A stretch of 7,733 nucleotides of DNA, taken from assembly GCA_026197195.1 (NCBI GenBank), contig JAPHUG010000071.1:1-7733 (forward strand). Direction: 5' to 3'. Source of the stretch: Sedimenticola sp. Lineage in GTDB: Bacteria; Pseudomonadota; Gammaproteobacteria; Chromatiales; Chromatiaceae. Under the pieces are notes generated by a model. It worked only from the letters and a program-made list of their open reading frames with translations. It made no database searches and was not told where the DNA came from. The translations under genes and the position numbers were made by a program. Within the stretch, counting starts at the first letter, position 1, and the number at the start of each line of letters is the position of its first letter. Of this stretch, positions 1-6,542 are shown piece after piece.

Positions 1-260
1 CCCTGCAGGCCAGTGCAACGCCAGAACCCGGGCTTTTTATCCAGGTAGGGGCCTTCAGCAGTCGGCAGAACGCCAGCCAATTGAGTAGCAAACTGGCCCA
101 TTCACTCGGCGAAAAGATTCGAATCCAAGAGGCCGGCCCCCCGGGGAAAACCATCTTTCGGGTTCAAATTGGCCCGCTAGCCAGTGTCGAACAGGTGGAT
201 AGCCTGAGTCTTAATCTTCCGAAACTGGGGATCATTGAAACCCACATCATTATCGACTGA
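1..260 (+). CDS. rlpA: Septal ring lytic transglycosylase RlpA, C-terminal SPOR domain (5' end outside window)
   Basis: Only the last ~85 codons are present. Reading from base 3 the frame is open to TGA at 258-260. The visible protein is almost entirely a SPOR domain: it opens with a beta strand of the form LFIQVGAFSS, has a central Q/N/S-rich helix, and later a strand with FRVQIGPLAS. SPOR domains bind denuded glycan strands at the division septum. In RlpA the domain follows a double-psi beta-barrel lytic transglycosylase domain, which would lie upstream of the window. Other SPOR proteins (DamX, FtsN, DedD) share this domain. The RlpA call therefore rests on position: rlpA lies directly before dacA, as in E. 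coli and Pseudomonas. The protein would act in the periplasm or outer membrane during daughter-cell separation. SPOR domain confidence is high; the exact gene name is inferred from synteny. Confidence 0.85.
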   Translation, partial: LQASATPEPGLFIQVGAFSSRQNASQLSSKLAHSLGEKIRIQEAGPPGKTIFRVQIGPLASVEQVDSLSLNLPKLGIIETHIIID

Positions 261-420
261 ACACTGTAAAGATTAAGCGGAACACCGTTTCATCATCTGC
301 CGCACCAACGCGCCAACCAGGGGCAGTTTTATAGCGCCAATTCAGGTTAGAATAAACCGAGAGTTGATAGAATCGCACTTGATTGGCGCTGATAGTGGCT
401 GCCTCAAGTTACAGCAACAC
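261..420 (+). promoter_or_regulatory. rlpA-dacA intergenic region, probable promoter region of the dacA operon
   Basis: The gap between the rlpA stop and the dacA ribosome binding site is the largest in the left block. It is the likeliest place for a promoter serving dacA-dat-ybeD-lipB-lipA. AT-rich -10-like hexamers (TAGAAT) occur at 348-353 and 368-373, but neither has a convincing -35 box 16-18 bp upstream. A TTGATA at 364-369 likewise lacks a partner -10. I cannot place a promoter precisely. No terminator hairpin with a T-run follows rlpA, so read-through from rlpA is also possible. Confidence 0.3.
301..390. repeat. 9-bp inverted repeat plus related half-sites upstream of dacA
   Basis: AGCGCCAAT at 333-341 is exactly reverse-complementary to ATTGGCGCT at 382-390, with 40 bp between the arms. 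Two related direct copies lie just upstream: CGCACCAAC at 301-309 and CGCGCCAAC at 309-317. The group occupies the only long non-coding gap in the left gene block, directly before the dacA operon. It could be an operator with looped half-sites, or the base of an RNA stem in the leader. No regulator is suggested by the neighbouring genes, so function is inference. Confidence 0.4.
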
Positions 421-425
421 AAAGG
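421..425 (+). promoter_or_regulatory. Ribosome binding site deciding the dacA start
   Basis: AAAGG at 421-425 abuts an ATG at 426 but lies 6 nt before the ATG at 432. The normal Shine-Dalgarno spacing favours 432 over 426. Confidence 0.6.
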
Positions 426-431
426 ATGACA

Positions 432-1586
432 ATGTTCCAAATCCCAAGCAAATTACAATCTACCCTGATCCTCGCACTCACCCTCTTCTGGCTGTCTGTT
501 ACAGTCAATGCGGCTGCACCTGTTCCAGCCCCGCCAACGGTTGCCGGCACCGGCCATCTACTGATCGACTTCGACAGTGGCCGGATACTCTCCGAGAAGA
601 ATGCCGATCAACCACTCGAACCGGCCAGCCTCACCAAGATCATGACCGCTTACGTGGTGCTCAGAGAGATGCATGAGGGACATGTCACTCTGCAGGATCA
701 GGTACTGGTGAGTAAGAAGGCCTGGCGTACACCCGGTTCCAGAATGTTTATTGAGGTGGGCAAAAAGGTCAGCCTGGAAACCCTGCTCAAAGGGATGATT
801 ATCCAGTCAGGCAATGATGCCAGTGTCGCCCTCGCCGAACATATCGCCGGAAGCGAAGAGACCTTCGCAAATCTGATGAATGAGCATGCCCAGCGACTGG
901 GTATGCTCAATACCCATTTTGCGAACAGCACGGGACTTCCCGCAGACGGCCACCTGACCACCGCCCAGGATATCGCACTGGTCACCAAGGCGACCATTAA
1001 AGAGTTCCCTAACTACTATGCCTGGTACTCAACCAGAGAGTTCACCTTCAACGACATTAAACAGAAAAACCGCAACCGCCTGCTCTGGCGCGACGATGCC
1101 GTCGACGGGGTGAAGACCGGCCATACAGAAGCCGCCGGTTACTGTCTGGTTGCCTCAGCAAAAAAAGATGGCATGCGGTTGATCTCTGTCGTCATGGGTA
1201 CTCAAAGTGAAGATGCCCGGGCCAAAGAGAGCCAGGCGCTGCTGAATTATGGTTTCCGTTTTTTTGAAACGCATCGCCTGTACGGTGCCGGTGATAAGCT
1301 GACCACTACCCGGGTCTGGAAAGGGAGCAAAGAGCAGTTGAACCTTGGCCTCAACCAGGACCTTTACATCACCATTCCCAGACGCCAGTACAAAAACCTG
1401 CAGGCCAGCATGTCCATCGAGCCCAAAATAATGGCCCCCGTCAACAAGGGTGTCACCCTCGGCAAGGTAACCATTGCACTGGAAGGTGAGGCTATACTTG
1501 AGACAGATCTGGTGGCCCTGGAGAGCCTGTCGGAAGGTGGCATACTGCAAAACATCAAAGATACGGTACTGCTGTTACTGGAATAG
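432..1586 (+). CDS. dacA: D-alanyl-D-alanine carboxypeptidase (PBP5/6 type, serine-type, peptidase S11)
   Basis: Low-molecular-weight penicillin-binding protein that removes the terminal D-Ala from peptidoglycan pentapeptides in the periplasm and so limits cross-linking. With the start at 432 it has 384 residues, normal for PBP5. The first ~27 residues form a Sec signal peptide with cleavage likely after VNA. The three penicilloyl-serine transferase motifs are present: SLTK at 66-69 (catalytic Ser66), SGN at 126-128 and KTG at 228-230. After the catalytic domain comes the all-beta PBP5 C-terminal domain. The last residues (GGILQNIKDTVLLLLE) form the amphipathic helix that anchors PBP5 to the inner membrane. 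An in-frame ATG at 426 would add two residues but is badly spaced from the AAAGG. It is the first gene of the probable operon, with dat beginning 23 bp later. The released D-Ala is a substrate of the enzyme encoded next. Confidence 0.96.
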   Translation: MFQIPSKLQSTLILALTLFWLSVTVNAAAPVPAPPTVAGTGHLLIDFDSGRILSEKNADQPLEPASLTKIMTAYVVLREMHEGHVTLQDQVLVSKKAWRTPGSRMFIEVGKKVSLETLLKGMIIQSGNDASVALAEHIAGSEETFANLMNEHAQRLGMLNTHFANSTGLPADGHLTTAQDIALVTKATIKEFPNYYAWYSTREFTFNDIKQKNRNRLLWRDDAVDGVKTGHTEAAGYCLVASAKKDGMRLISVVMGTQSEDARAKESQALLNYGFRFFETHRLYGAGDKLTTTRVWKGSKEQLNLGLNQDLYITIPRRQYKNLQASMSIEPKIMAPVNKGVTLGKVTIALEGEAILETDLVALESLSEGGILQNIKDTVLLLLE

Positions 1587-1609
1587 AGACCACACCCTGG
1601 GAAAGGTAC

Positions 1610-2488
1610 GTGACAACCACACCATCTGACATCTACCTGAACGGCCAGTTTCTTCCCCTGGAAGAGGCTAAGATCTCTGTGTTGGATCGGGGTTTTTTAT
1701 TTGGCGACGGTGTCTACGAGGTCATCCCCTGCTATGCGGGACGACTGTTCCGACTGGAACACCACCTGCAACGCCTGGACAACAGTCTGCGGGCCATCCA
1801 GATGACCAGCCCCAAGAGCCCGGAAGAGTGGAGGGAGATACTATCCCGGCTGGTCAATCAGCACCCGGGAACCGACCAGTCGATCTATCTGCAGATCACG
1901 CGGGGCGCTACCGGCAAACGTGACCATGCGATCCCAAAGCACATCACGCCCACGCTGTTTGCCATGAGCCAACCGGCCCGTTACCCGGATGCAGCCACAC
2001 TGGCAACTGGCATTAAAGCCATTACCCTGGAGGATAACCGCTGGCAGCGCTGCGACATCAAGGCGATCACCCTGCTGGCCAATGTGTTATTACGTAGTGA
2101 GGCCATGGATCAAGGCGCCGCTGAAGCGATCCTGATACGTGACAACCAGGCGATGGAGGGAGCAACGAGTAACCTGTTCATTGTCCAGGGTGGGGTGATT
2201 ATTACGCCACCAAAGAGCGATCACCTGCTACCGGGCATTACCCGCGACCTGGTGCTGGAACTGGCCATTCAACATGGAATGGCCTATCAAGAGACCCCCA
2301 TAAGCGTAGCCGCGTTGCAGGCTGCGGAAGAGATATGGCTAACCAGCTCAACCAAAGAGGTGATGGCGGTGGTTGATCTGGATGGGCAACGGGTTGGAAA
2401 TGGCCAGCCTGGCCCCATTTATAGCCAAATGGCTAACTATTACCGTGACTACAAGGCCCGGCTTCAAGCGGGCATCGAAACGACCTGA
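1610..2488 (+). CDS. dat: D-amino acid aminotransferase (D-alanine transaminase), PLP fold type IV
   Basis: PLP enzyme that moves the amino group between D-Ala and 2-oxoglutarate, giving pyruvate and D-Glu. It thus links D-Ala to the D-Glu needed for peptidoglycan. The protein has 292 residues, typical for the family. YLQITRG (93-99) followed by HAIP resembles the substrate-binding strand of Bacillus D-amino acid aminotransferase. Lys151 in CDIKAITLLANVL is the expected Schiff-base lysine. EGATSN (183-188) holds the glutamate that contacts the PLP pyridine nitrogen, and LLPGITRD (206-213) binds the phosphate. The start is a GTG; no ATG or other start lies in frame between it and dacA. A GAAAGG sits 3 nt upstream, which is tighter than usual. 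The relatives IlvE and PabC share the fold, but the CDIK context and the location next to dacA favour D-amino acids. ybeD follows after 4 bp. Confidence 0.88.
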   Translation: MTTTPSDIYLNGQFLPLEEAKISVLDRGFLFGDGVYEVIPCYAGRLFRLEHHLQRLDNSLRAIQMTSPKSPEEWREILSRLVNQHPGTDQSIYLQITRGATGKRDHAIPKHITPTLFAMSQPARYPDAATLATGIKAITLEDNRWQRCDIKAITLLANVLLRSEAMDQGAAEAILIRDNQAMEGATSNLFIVQGGVIITPPKSDHLLPGITRDLVLELAIQHGMAYQETPISVAALQAAEEIWLTSSTKEVMAVVDLDGQRVGNGQPGPIYSQMANYYRDYKARLQAGIETT

Positions 2489-2492
2489 AACG

Positions 2493-2765
2493 ATGAATGA
2501 ATCAAAAGAGACACTACTCGAATTTCCTTGTGAATTTTCCGTCAAGGCCATGGGGCTCGCCAGCCACCCGGATTTCCAGACGCTGGTACTGGAGATTGTC
2601 TCCGTGCATGTACCCGGGTTAACCGAACAGGCCTGCCGTATCAAAGAGAGCAAGAACGGTAAATATCTCTCTGTTTCGGTCACTTTCCAGGCCACCAGCA
2701 AGCCCCAGCTGGATGCTATTTATTACGCCCTGACCGACCATGAAGATGTCGTGATGAGCCTCTGA
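2493..2765 (+). CDS. ybeD: YbeD/DUF493 family protein
   Basis: Small cytoplasmic protein of 90 residues, the usual size of the family. It has an alternating beta/alpha pattern of a ferredoxin-like, ACT-like fold. An early strand (FEFSVK-like, here [11 protein letters not shown]) is followed by a helix, then the [12 protein letters not shown] strand pair and a final helix with LDAIYYAL. Its biochemical role is not established, although ybeD almost always lies between dacA and lipB in gammaproteobacteria. That placement suggests, without proof, a link to lipoate metabolism or regulation. The frame is open back into dat, but the ATG at 2493, 4 bp after the dat stop, gives the family-length protein and a family-like N-terminus. 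There is no clear Shine-Dalgarno site, so translation is probably coupled to dat. Its stop codon shares one base with the lipB start. Confidence 0.9.
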   Translation: MNESKETLLEFPCEFSVKAMGLASHPDFQTLVLEIVSVHVPGLTEQACRIKESKNGKYLSVSVTFQATSKPQLDAIYYALTDHEDVVMSL

Positions 2766-3424
2766 TGGCCACCCTGCCTGAGCCACCCCTGATTAAAAAA
2801 CTCGGCCTTCAGGAGTATGAGGCGGTCTGGCGCGCCATGCAGGACTTCACCAATGATCGGGACCAAGCTACCCGTGACGAGATCTGGCTGGTGGAACACC
2901 CTCCGGTCTTCACGCTGGGACAGGCAGGAAAACCGGAACACCTGCTCAATCCGGGGGAGATAGCCGTTGTTCAGACCGACCGAGGGGGGCAGGTCACCTA
3001 TCATGGACCAGGACAGCTGGTAGCCTATCTCATGCTCAACCTGCGCCGGCATAAGCTGGGCGTCCGGCAACTGGTGACGCTGATTGAACAAAGTCTGGTT
3101 GATTTACTGAGTGACTATGGCATCGAAGCAGCCGCCCGCCCCGACGCGCCCGGCGTCTATGTCTCTGAAAAGAAAATTGCAGCCCTTGGCCTGCGGGTCA
3201 GACATGGCTGCAGTTTTCACGGATTGAGCCTGAACGTGGCGATGGACATGGAGCCCTTCAGTCGTATCAACCCCTGTGGCTATGCCGATCTGGAGGTGAC
3301 CCAGATGAGCCTCCTAGCCGAAAATCTTTCAATCACCTCCGTGGCTGACAACCTAGTCAGCCATCTATTATTGCGGCTCGGCTATCCACACCCGGAAGCC
3401 GCGCCCAACAGAGAAGCCTTATGA
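2765..3424 (+). CDS. lipB: Octanoyltransferase LipB (lipoyl(octanoyl) transferase)
   Basis: Moves octanoyl groups from octanoyl-ACP to the lipoyl-domain lysine of 2-oxoacid dehydrogenase E2 subunits and the glycine cleavage H protein, the first step of endogenous lipoate synthesis. The protein has 219 residues, close to E. coli LipB. Diagnostic segments are [10 protein letters not shown] (43-52), [12 protein letters not shown] (73-84), and the catalytic pair: Lys137 in EKKIAALG and Cys171 in [11 protein letters not shown]. The start overlaps the ybeD stop (TGATG), indicating coupled translation. The stop overlaps the lipA start in an ATGA. LipB hands its octanoylated product directly to LipA, encoded next. 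Confidence 0.97.
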   Translation: MATLPEPPLIKKLGLQEYEAVWRAMQDFTNDRDQATRDEIWLVEHPPVFTLGQAGKPEHLLNPGEIAVVQTDRGGQVTYHGPGQLVAYLMLNLRRHKLGVRQLVTLIEQSLVDLLSDYGIEAAARPDAPGVYVSEKKIAALGLRVRHGCSFHGLSLNVAMDMEPFSRINPCGYADLEVTQMSLLAENLSITSVADNLVSHLLLRLGYPHPEAAPNREAL

Positions 3425-4407
3425 GCAACCCGAAAGATATTAACGCCCCTTCACGGGCCACGCCCGAAACCCACCAGCGCGGCAGTGAAAAGCTGGCCAG
3501 AATACCCATCAAGGTTGAGCAGACCAAGGTCATGCCACGCAAACCCGACTGGATCCGGGTAAAAATGCCCAGCGGCGAACGAGTCAATGAGATAAAGAAG
3601 ATCCTTAGGCAGAGCAAATTAAGCTCCGTCTGCGAAGAGGCGGCCTGCCCCAACCTGGGCGAATGCTTCAGCCATGGAACCGCTACCTTCATGATTATGG
3701 GCGATATCTGCACCCGACGTTGCCCGTTTTGCGACGTGGCACACGGCAAACCCCTCCCCCTTGATCAGACTGAACCGAAAGAGCTTGCCGAGGCCGTCAA
3801 GGCGATGCGCCTGCGCTATGTCGTCATCACCTCAGTGGATCGGGACGACCTCCGAGATGGGGGGGCCGGGCATTTTGTCGCCTGCATTGAAGCCGTTCGT
3901 GATACCAATCCAGAGACCCAGATCGAGATCCTGGTTCCCGATTTCCGCGGGCGTATTGAGGTCGCCATCGCCCAGTTTGAGACGATTCAGCCTGATGTAT
4001 TTAACCACAACCTGGAAACCATTCCCCGGCTCTACCGCCAGGCCCGACCAGGTGCTGATTACCAGGGTTCGCTGGACCTCCTCGCACAGTTCAAGCAACG
4101 TCATCCCGAGGTGATGACCAAGTCCGGACTGATGCTGGGGCTGGGAGAGAGCAACGAAGAGGTACTTGCAGTCATGCAGGACCTGCGCGACCATAACGTC
4201 AACATGTTAACCTTAGGTCAATACCTGCAACCCAGCCGGGATCATCTGCCTGTTGAACGGTTTGTCACTCCGGAGGAGTTCGACCAGCTGCGCCTGAAAG
4301 GAGAAGCGATGGGGTTCTCCAATGTCGCCAGCGGCCCGATGGTCCGTTCATCCTATCATGCCGACCTGCAGGCCAATCCGCTGTTAGGCAGTGGCAACAA
4401 GGAGTAG
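3421..4407 (+). CDS. lipA: Lipoyl synthase LipA (radical SAM, two [4Fe-4S] clusters)
   Basis: Inserts two sulfur atoms at C6 and C8 of protein-bound octanoyl groups to complete the lipoyl cofactor. The protein has 328 residues, full length for the family. The auxiliary cluster, which is consumed as the sulfur source, is signalled by C71-x4-C76-x5-C82. The radical SAM cluster is signalled by C97-x3-C101-x2-C104 in the CTRRCPFC motif. The C-terminal RSSY (309-312) contains the conserved serine ligand of the auxiliary cluster. Other LipA signatures are [10 protein letters not shown] and [10 protein letters not shown]. The ATG overlaps the lipB stop, and GAGAAG at 3411-3416 gives a reasonable ribosome binding site 4 nt upstream. 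The DUF218 gene starts 3 bp after the stop. Confidence 0.98.
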   Translation: MSNPKDINAPSRATPETHQRGSEKLARIPIKVEQTKVMPRKPDWIRVKMPSGERVNEIKKILRQSKLSSVCEEAACPNLGECFSHGTATFMIMGDICTRRCPFCDVAHGKPLPLDQTEPKELAEAVKAMRLRYVVITSVDRDDLRDGGAGHFVACIEAVRDTNPETQIEILVPDFRGRIEVAIAQFETIQPDVFNHNLETIPRLYRQARPGADYQGSLDLLAQFKQRHPEVMTKSGLMLGLGESNEEVLAVMQDLRDHNVNMLTLGQYLQPSRDHLPVERFVTPEEFDQLRLKGEAMGFSNVASGPMVRSSYHADLQANPLLGSGNKE

Positions 4408-4410
4408 TCA

Positions 4411-5187
4411 ATGAATCAGGAGATCGTCTGGGTTCTCAAGACCTTTGTGTTACCGCCAGGCATCCTGGTGATACTCGGTTTCACAGGCTTTTTCCTGGCC
4501 AGACGTCTGATCGGTAAACTTCTTCTGCTCCTGACCCTAACGGCACTCTATCTCTTCTCCACCCCCTTTCTGTCCAAACAGCTGATGAGTGGGCTGGAGA
4601 TCATTCCTGCCCTAACTGAGGCACAGATACAGAAGAGTGACGCCCAAGCCATTGTCCTGCTCGGTGCAGGGCGGCAGGAGGCTGCACCAGAATACCACGG
4701 GGCGGACACCGTTAATCCGATGCTGCTGGAGCGCTTGCGTTATGCCGCCTGGTTATCAAAGAGAAGCGGCTTGCCCATCATACCGAGTGGCGGATCCCCC
4801 TTGAGCAAAGGCCCCAGCGAGGCCGAGCTGAGTCGCCAGATACTGCAGAATGAACTGGGGGCAAAGATCCTGTTTCTTGAGGATAAGAGCCGAACCACCC
4901 GGGAAGAGGCCCTGATACTCAAGGGGATGCTGAAAGAGCGTGGCATTCAGAAAATCATGCTGGTAACACACGCCTGGCATATGTTGCGCTCACTGGATGT
5001 GTTCGTACAGGCCGGGATTGATGTCATCCCCGCGCCGATGGGCTTCGCCGTCCGACCTTCAACCATCGAGCGCCCCTATAGCCCCTGGCTCCCTAGCGCT
5101 AAATATATGCAGAACAGCTATTACGCCCTGCATGAGTACTTGGGGCGGGCCTGGTATCAGCTACTTAACAAAACCGGCAGATCCTGA
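4411..5187 (+). CDS. YdcF/ElyC-like DUF218 family membrane-anchored protein
   Basis: The protein has 258 residues with two hydrophobic segments near the N-terminus (about 12-30 and 34-52), followed by a soluble DUF218 domain. This is the architecture of E. coli ElyC (YcbC), which is needed for envelope integrity and lipid-carrier-dependent cell-wall synthesis at low temperature. DUF218 signatures are AIVLLGAGR (80-88), the NPMLLERLRYA helix, IIPSGG (123-128), SEAE (136-139), the acidic/basic run EDKSRTTREEA (157-167), and the MLVTHAWHMLRS strand-helix (183-194). The biochemical activity of this family is not settled. The start is firm: AAGGAG at 4399-4404 lies 6 nt before the ATG, the best ribosome binding site in the window. 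It is the last gene of the left operon, 3 bp after lipA and convergent with murI. A cell-envelope role fits rlpA, dacA and dat upstream, but this is inference. Confidence 0.85.
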   Translation: MNQEIVWVLKTFVLPPGILVILGFTGFFLARRLIGKLLLLLTLTALYLFSTPFLSKQLMSGLEIIPALTEAQIQKSDAQAIVLLGAGRQEAAPEYHGADTVNPMLLERLRYAAWLSKRSGLPIIPSGGSPLSKGPSEAELSRQILQNELGAKILFLEDKSRTTREEALILKGMLKERGIQKIMLVTHAWHMLRSLDVFVQAGIDVIPAPMGFAVRPSTIERPYSPWLPSAKYMQNSYYALHEYLGRAWYQLLNKTGRS

Positions 5188-5223
5188 CACTGAGATCAAC
5201 GCCACTGCGGCGGCAGCTGCCGG
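5174..5223. repeat. Inverted repeat spanning the convergent stop codons
   Basis: CCGGCAG at 5174-5180 pairs with CTGCCGG at 5217-5223 across both stop codons of the converging genes. A perfect 12-bp palindrome, CGGCAGCTGCCG (5211-5222), overlaps the right arm and would compete with the longer hairpin. No T-run follows on either strand, so it is not a standard intrinsic terminator. All but 8 bp of it is coding sequence. Confidence 0.3.
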
Positions 5224-6008
5224 GCTAAAAGCGGGGTCCCCAAAAGAGGCTGTATCGCACCCTTAACCGCCTCCGGATCACCGCTGACCCAATATTCGAC
5301 CTGCCCTGAACCCTGGCTTTCACGCACTAACCGGGCCTGGCTCAGGCGTCGATGAAGCTCCTGGGCAATCGCCTGTCCGGTATCAATAATCAACACATCA
5401 GGACCGGCTACCTGACGGATCAGAGATGAGAGAAAGGGGTAGTGGGTGCAACCAAGGACCAAGGTATCGGCCCCCTGACTGAGGAGCGACCCCACAGGCT
5501 CAGCGACCAGACGATACGCCTGTGGCGTATCCAGCGCCCCCTGTTCAACCAGCTCCACCCAGCCATGACAGGGCTGGACAATCACCCTCCCCAACTGGCC
5601 ATGCTGACTGATCAACCGCCTGAATTTTTCACTCCCCAGAGTGCCTTCCGTTGCCAGGACACCCACCGTGCCACTGTGGCTCTGCGCCAGTGCCGGCTTT
5701 ACGCCGGGTTCGATTCCAATAACGGGAATAGTCAGCGACTCGCGCAAGACTGCAATAGCCGCCGCAGTGGCCGTATTACAGGCCACCACCAACGCCTTGG
5801 CACCCCGCTCCAGCAAAAAAGCGGCAATACGCTCGGCACGCCCGATGACATAGCCCGGTGATTTTGGACCGTAGGGGAGGTGGCCCGTATCTGCAACATA
5901 GATGTAGGATTCAGACGGCAAATGTTGCTGGATATGGCCAAGAACAGAGAGTCCGCCCCACCCTGAATCAAACACGCCGATCGGTGCATTACTATCCAGG
6001 TCAGTCAT
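5196..6008 (-). CDS. murI: Glutamate racemase
   Basis: Cofactor-independent racemase converting L-Glu to D-Glu for the second residue of the peptidoglycan stem peptide; cytoplasmic. With the start at 6008 it has 270 residues, the usual length. It carries the two-cysteine catalytic set: Asp14-Ser15 in FDSG, Cys77 in VACNTATA, and Cys187 with His189 in LGCTHYP. ADTGHLPYGPKS (40-51), a substrate-loop signature, is also present. One oddity is Trp17 in FDSGWGG, where most family members have Val or another small hydrophobic residue. Start choice: ATGs at 6008 and 6011 give a family-like N-terminus and overlap fxsA by only 8-11 nt. An ATG at 6047 would add 13 residues with no homologous look and no ribosome binding site. 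It is translated after fxsA, probably coupled. It converges with the DUF218 gene, leaving 8 bp between stops. Confidence 0.95.
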   Translation of the reverse strand: MTDLDSNAPIGVFDSGWGGLSVLGHIQQHLPSESYIYVADTGHLPYGPKSPGYVIGRAERIAAFLLERGAKALVVACNTATAAAIAVLRESLTIPVIGIEPGVKPALAQSHSGTVGVLATEGTLGSEKFRRLISQHGQLGRVIVQPCHGWVELVEQGALDTPQAYRLVAEPVGSLLSQGADTLVLGCTHYPFLSSLIRQVAGPDVLIIDTGQAIAQELHRRLSQARLVRESQGSGQVEYWVSGDPEAVKGAIQPLLGTPLLARQLPPQWR

Positions 6009-6444
6009 CATCCCGGCGGTATTCACCTTCGATAACCCTTGGCTCATGCGTAGAACCGGGGTCTGCTCCAGCCACTGGCTGGATAGTCCCTGAACGCTTT
6101 AAAAAACCAACAATCACCGCACGGCGAATCGGCGACACCAACGCAAGAAAGCCAAACAGATCCGTAAAGAATCCCGGCAGGAGTAGCAGAATGCCACTCA
6201 ACAGCAGCACAACACCCTCCAGCATCTCAATGGCGGGCACTTCCCCCCTGTCCATTCCAGCCCGTACACGCATAGCCGTGGAAAAGCCTTGAATACGAAC
6301 CAGCAAGCCGCCCAGTACGGCGGTAAATACAGTGAGCAGGATGGTAGGCAGGGCCCCGATAACGGAACCCACTTCAATCATGAAATAGAGTTCGACCAGC
6401 GGTATGCCGACAAACAGAAGCAGGAGCAAGGCAAGTGGATTCAT
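6001..6444 (-). CDS. fxsA: FxsA family inner-membrane protein
   Basis: The protein has 147 residues and is very hydrophobic, with likely membrane segments at about 1-22, 26-48, 73-93 and 95-113. A polar, acidic C-terminal tail ends in EYRRDDD. The family signature lies in the third and fourth segments: GILLLLPGFFTDLFGFL (84-100) followed by SPIRR (104-108). Early residues PLVELYFMIEVG (15-26) also match. E. coli FxsA is known as a membrane protein whose overproduction relieves F-plasmid exclusion of phage T7; its normal function is unknown. In E. coli fxsA lies near groES/groEL, cutA and dsbD, and here too cutA-dsbD is adjacent, on the opposite strand. The stop overlaps the start of murI, so the two are likely cotranscribed. 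No strong ribosome binding site precedes the ATG at 6444. Confidence 0.92.
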   Translation of the reverse strand: MNPLALLLLLFVGIPLVELYFMIEVGSVIGALPTILLTVFTAVLGGLLVRIQGFSTAMRVRAGMDRGEVPAIEMLEGVVLLLSGILLLLPGFFTDLFGFLALVSPIRRAVIVGFLKRSGTIQPVAGADPGSTHEPRVIEGEYRRDDD

Positions 6445-6452
6445 GGACGCAG

Positions 6453-6481
6453 AGCTTACGCCCCCGTTACAAACGATTCAA
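6453..6481 (-). promoter_or_regulatory. Candidate promoter for fxsA-murI
   Basis: On the minus strand TTGAAT (6481-6476) and TAAGCT (6458-6453) are separated by 17 bp. The -10 is a poor match to TATAAT and lies only 8 nt from the fxsA ATG, so the transcript would be nearly leaderless. This is the best pair I can find on this strand in the 98-bp gap. Confidence 0.22.
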
Positions 6482-6507
6482 GACGGGCCCGGCCTCACTT
6501 TTTGTTT

Positions 6508-6536
6508 TTGCGCGTTGCAGAGCAATCCTGTATCTT
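6508..6536 (+). promoter_or_regulatory. Candidate promoter for cutA, possibly leaderless
   Basis: TTGCGC (6508-6513) and TATCTT (6531-6536) are spaced by 17 bp. The -10-like box ends 6 nt before the cutA ATG at 6543, so transcription would start at or next to the start codon. No Shine-Dalgarno sequence precedes that ATG, which agrees with a leaderless message. Both boxes are moderate matches only. Confidence 0.35.
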
Positions 6537-6542
6537 CCGCCC

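Noticed and set aside
364..396. TTGATA (364-369) with GATAGT (391-396) as a dacA promoter.
   Set aside because: The 21-bp spacing is too long for a sigma-70 promoter, and the second box is a poor -10.
1155..1550. Long open frame on the minus strand across dacA, with similar ones at 2348-2701, 3357-3749 and 3832-4194.
   Set aside because: Each is antisense to a well-supported conserved gene, with no recognisable domain and no promoter or ribosome binding site. They are by-products of codon use.
2373..2492. Upstream extension of the ybeD frame into dat.
   Set aside because: The family length is about 90 residues, matched by the start at 2493. The extension overlaps the conserved 3' end of dat.
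2..4375. The 11-mer CCTGCAGGCCA occurs three times (2-12, 1397-1407, 4365-4375), suggesting a dispersed repeat.
   Set aside because: All three lie in coding sequence in the same frame and encode Leu-Gln-Ala with common codons (rlpA, dacA, lipA). Codon preference explains them.
6009..6047. Longer MurI start at 6047.
   Set aside because: It adds 13 residues with no family resemblance, lacks a ribosome binding site, and increases the overlap with fxsA from about 8 to 47 nt.
6484..6509. GC-rich CGGGCCCG palindrome followed by a T-rich run, resembling an intrinsic terminator.
   Set aside because: The palindrome has no loop, so a stable hairpin is unlikely. It also lies upstream of cutA, where no + strand transcript needs ending.
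6435..6542. An in-frame ATG at 6435 would give CutA a 36-residue N-terminal extension.
   Set aside because: The extra residues are arginine-rich and unlike CutA, overlap the divergent fxsA start, and would remove the intergenic promoter region.
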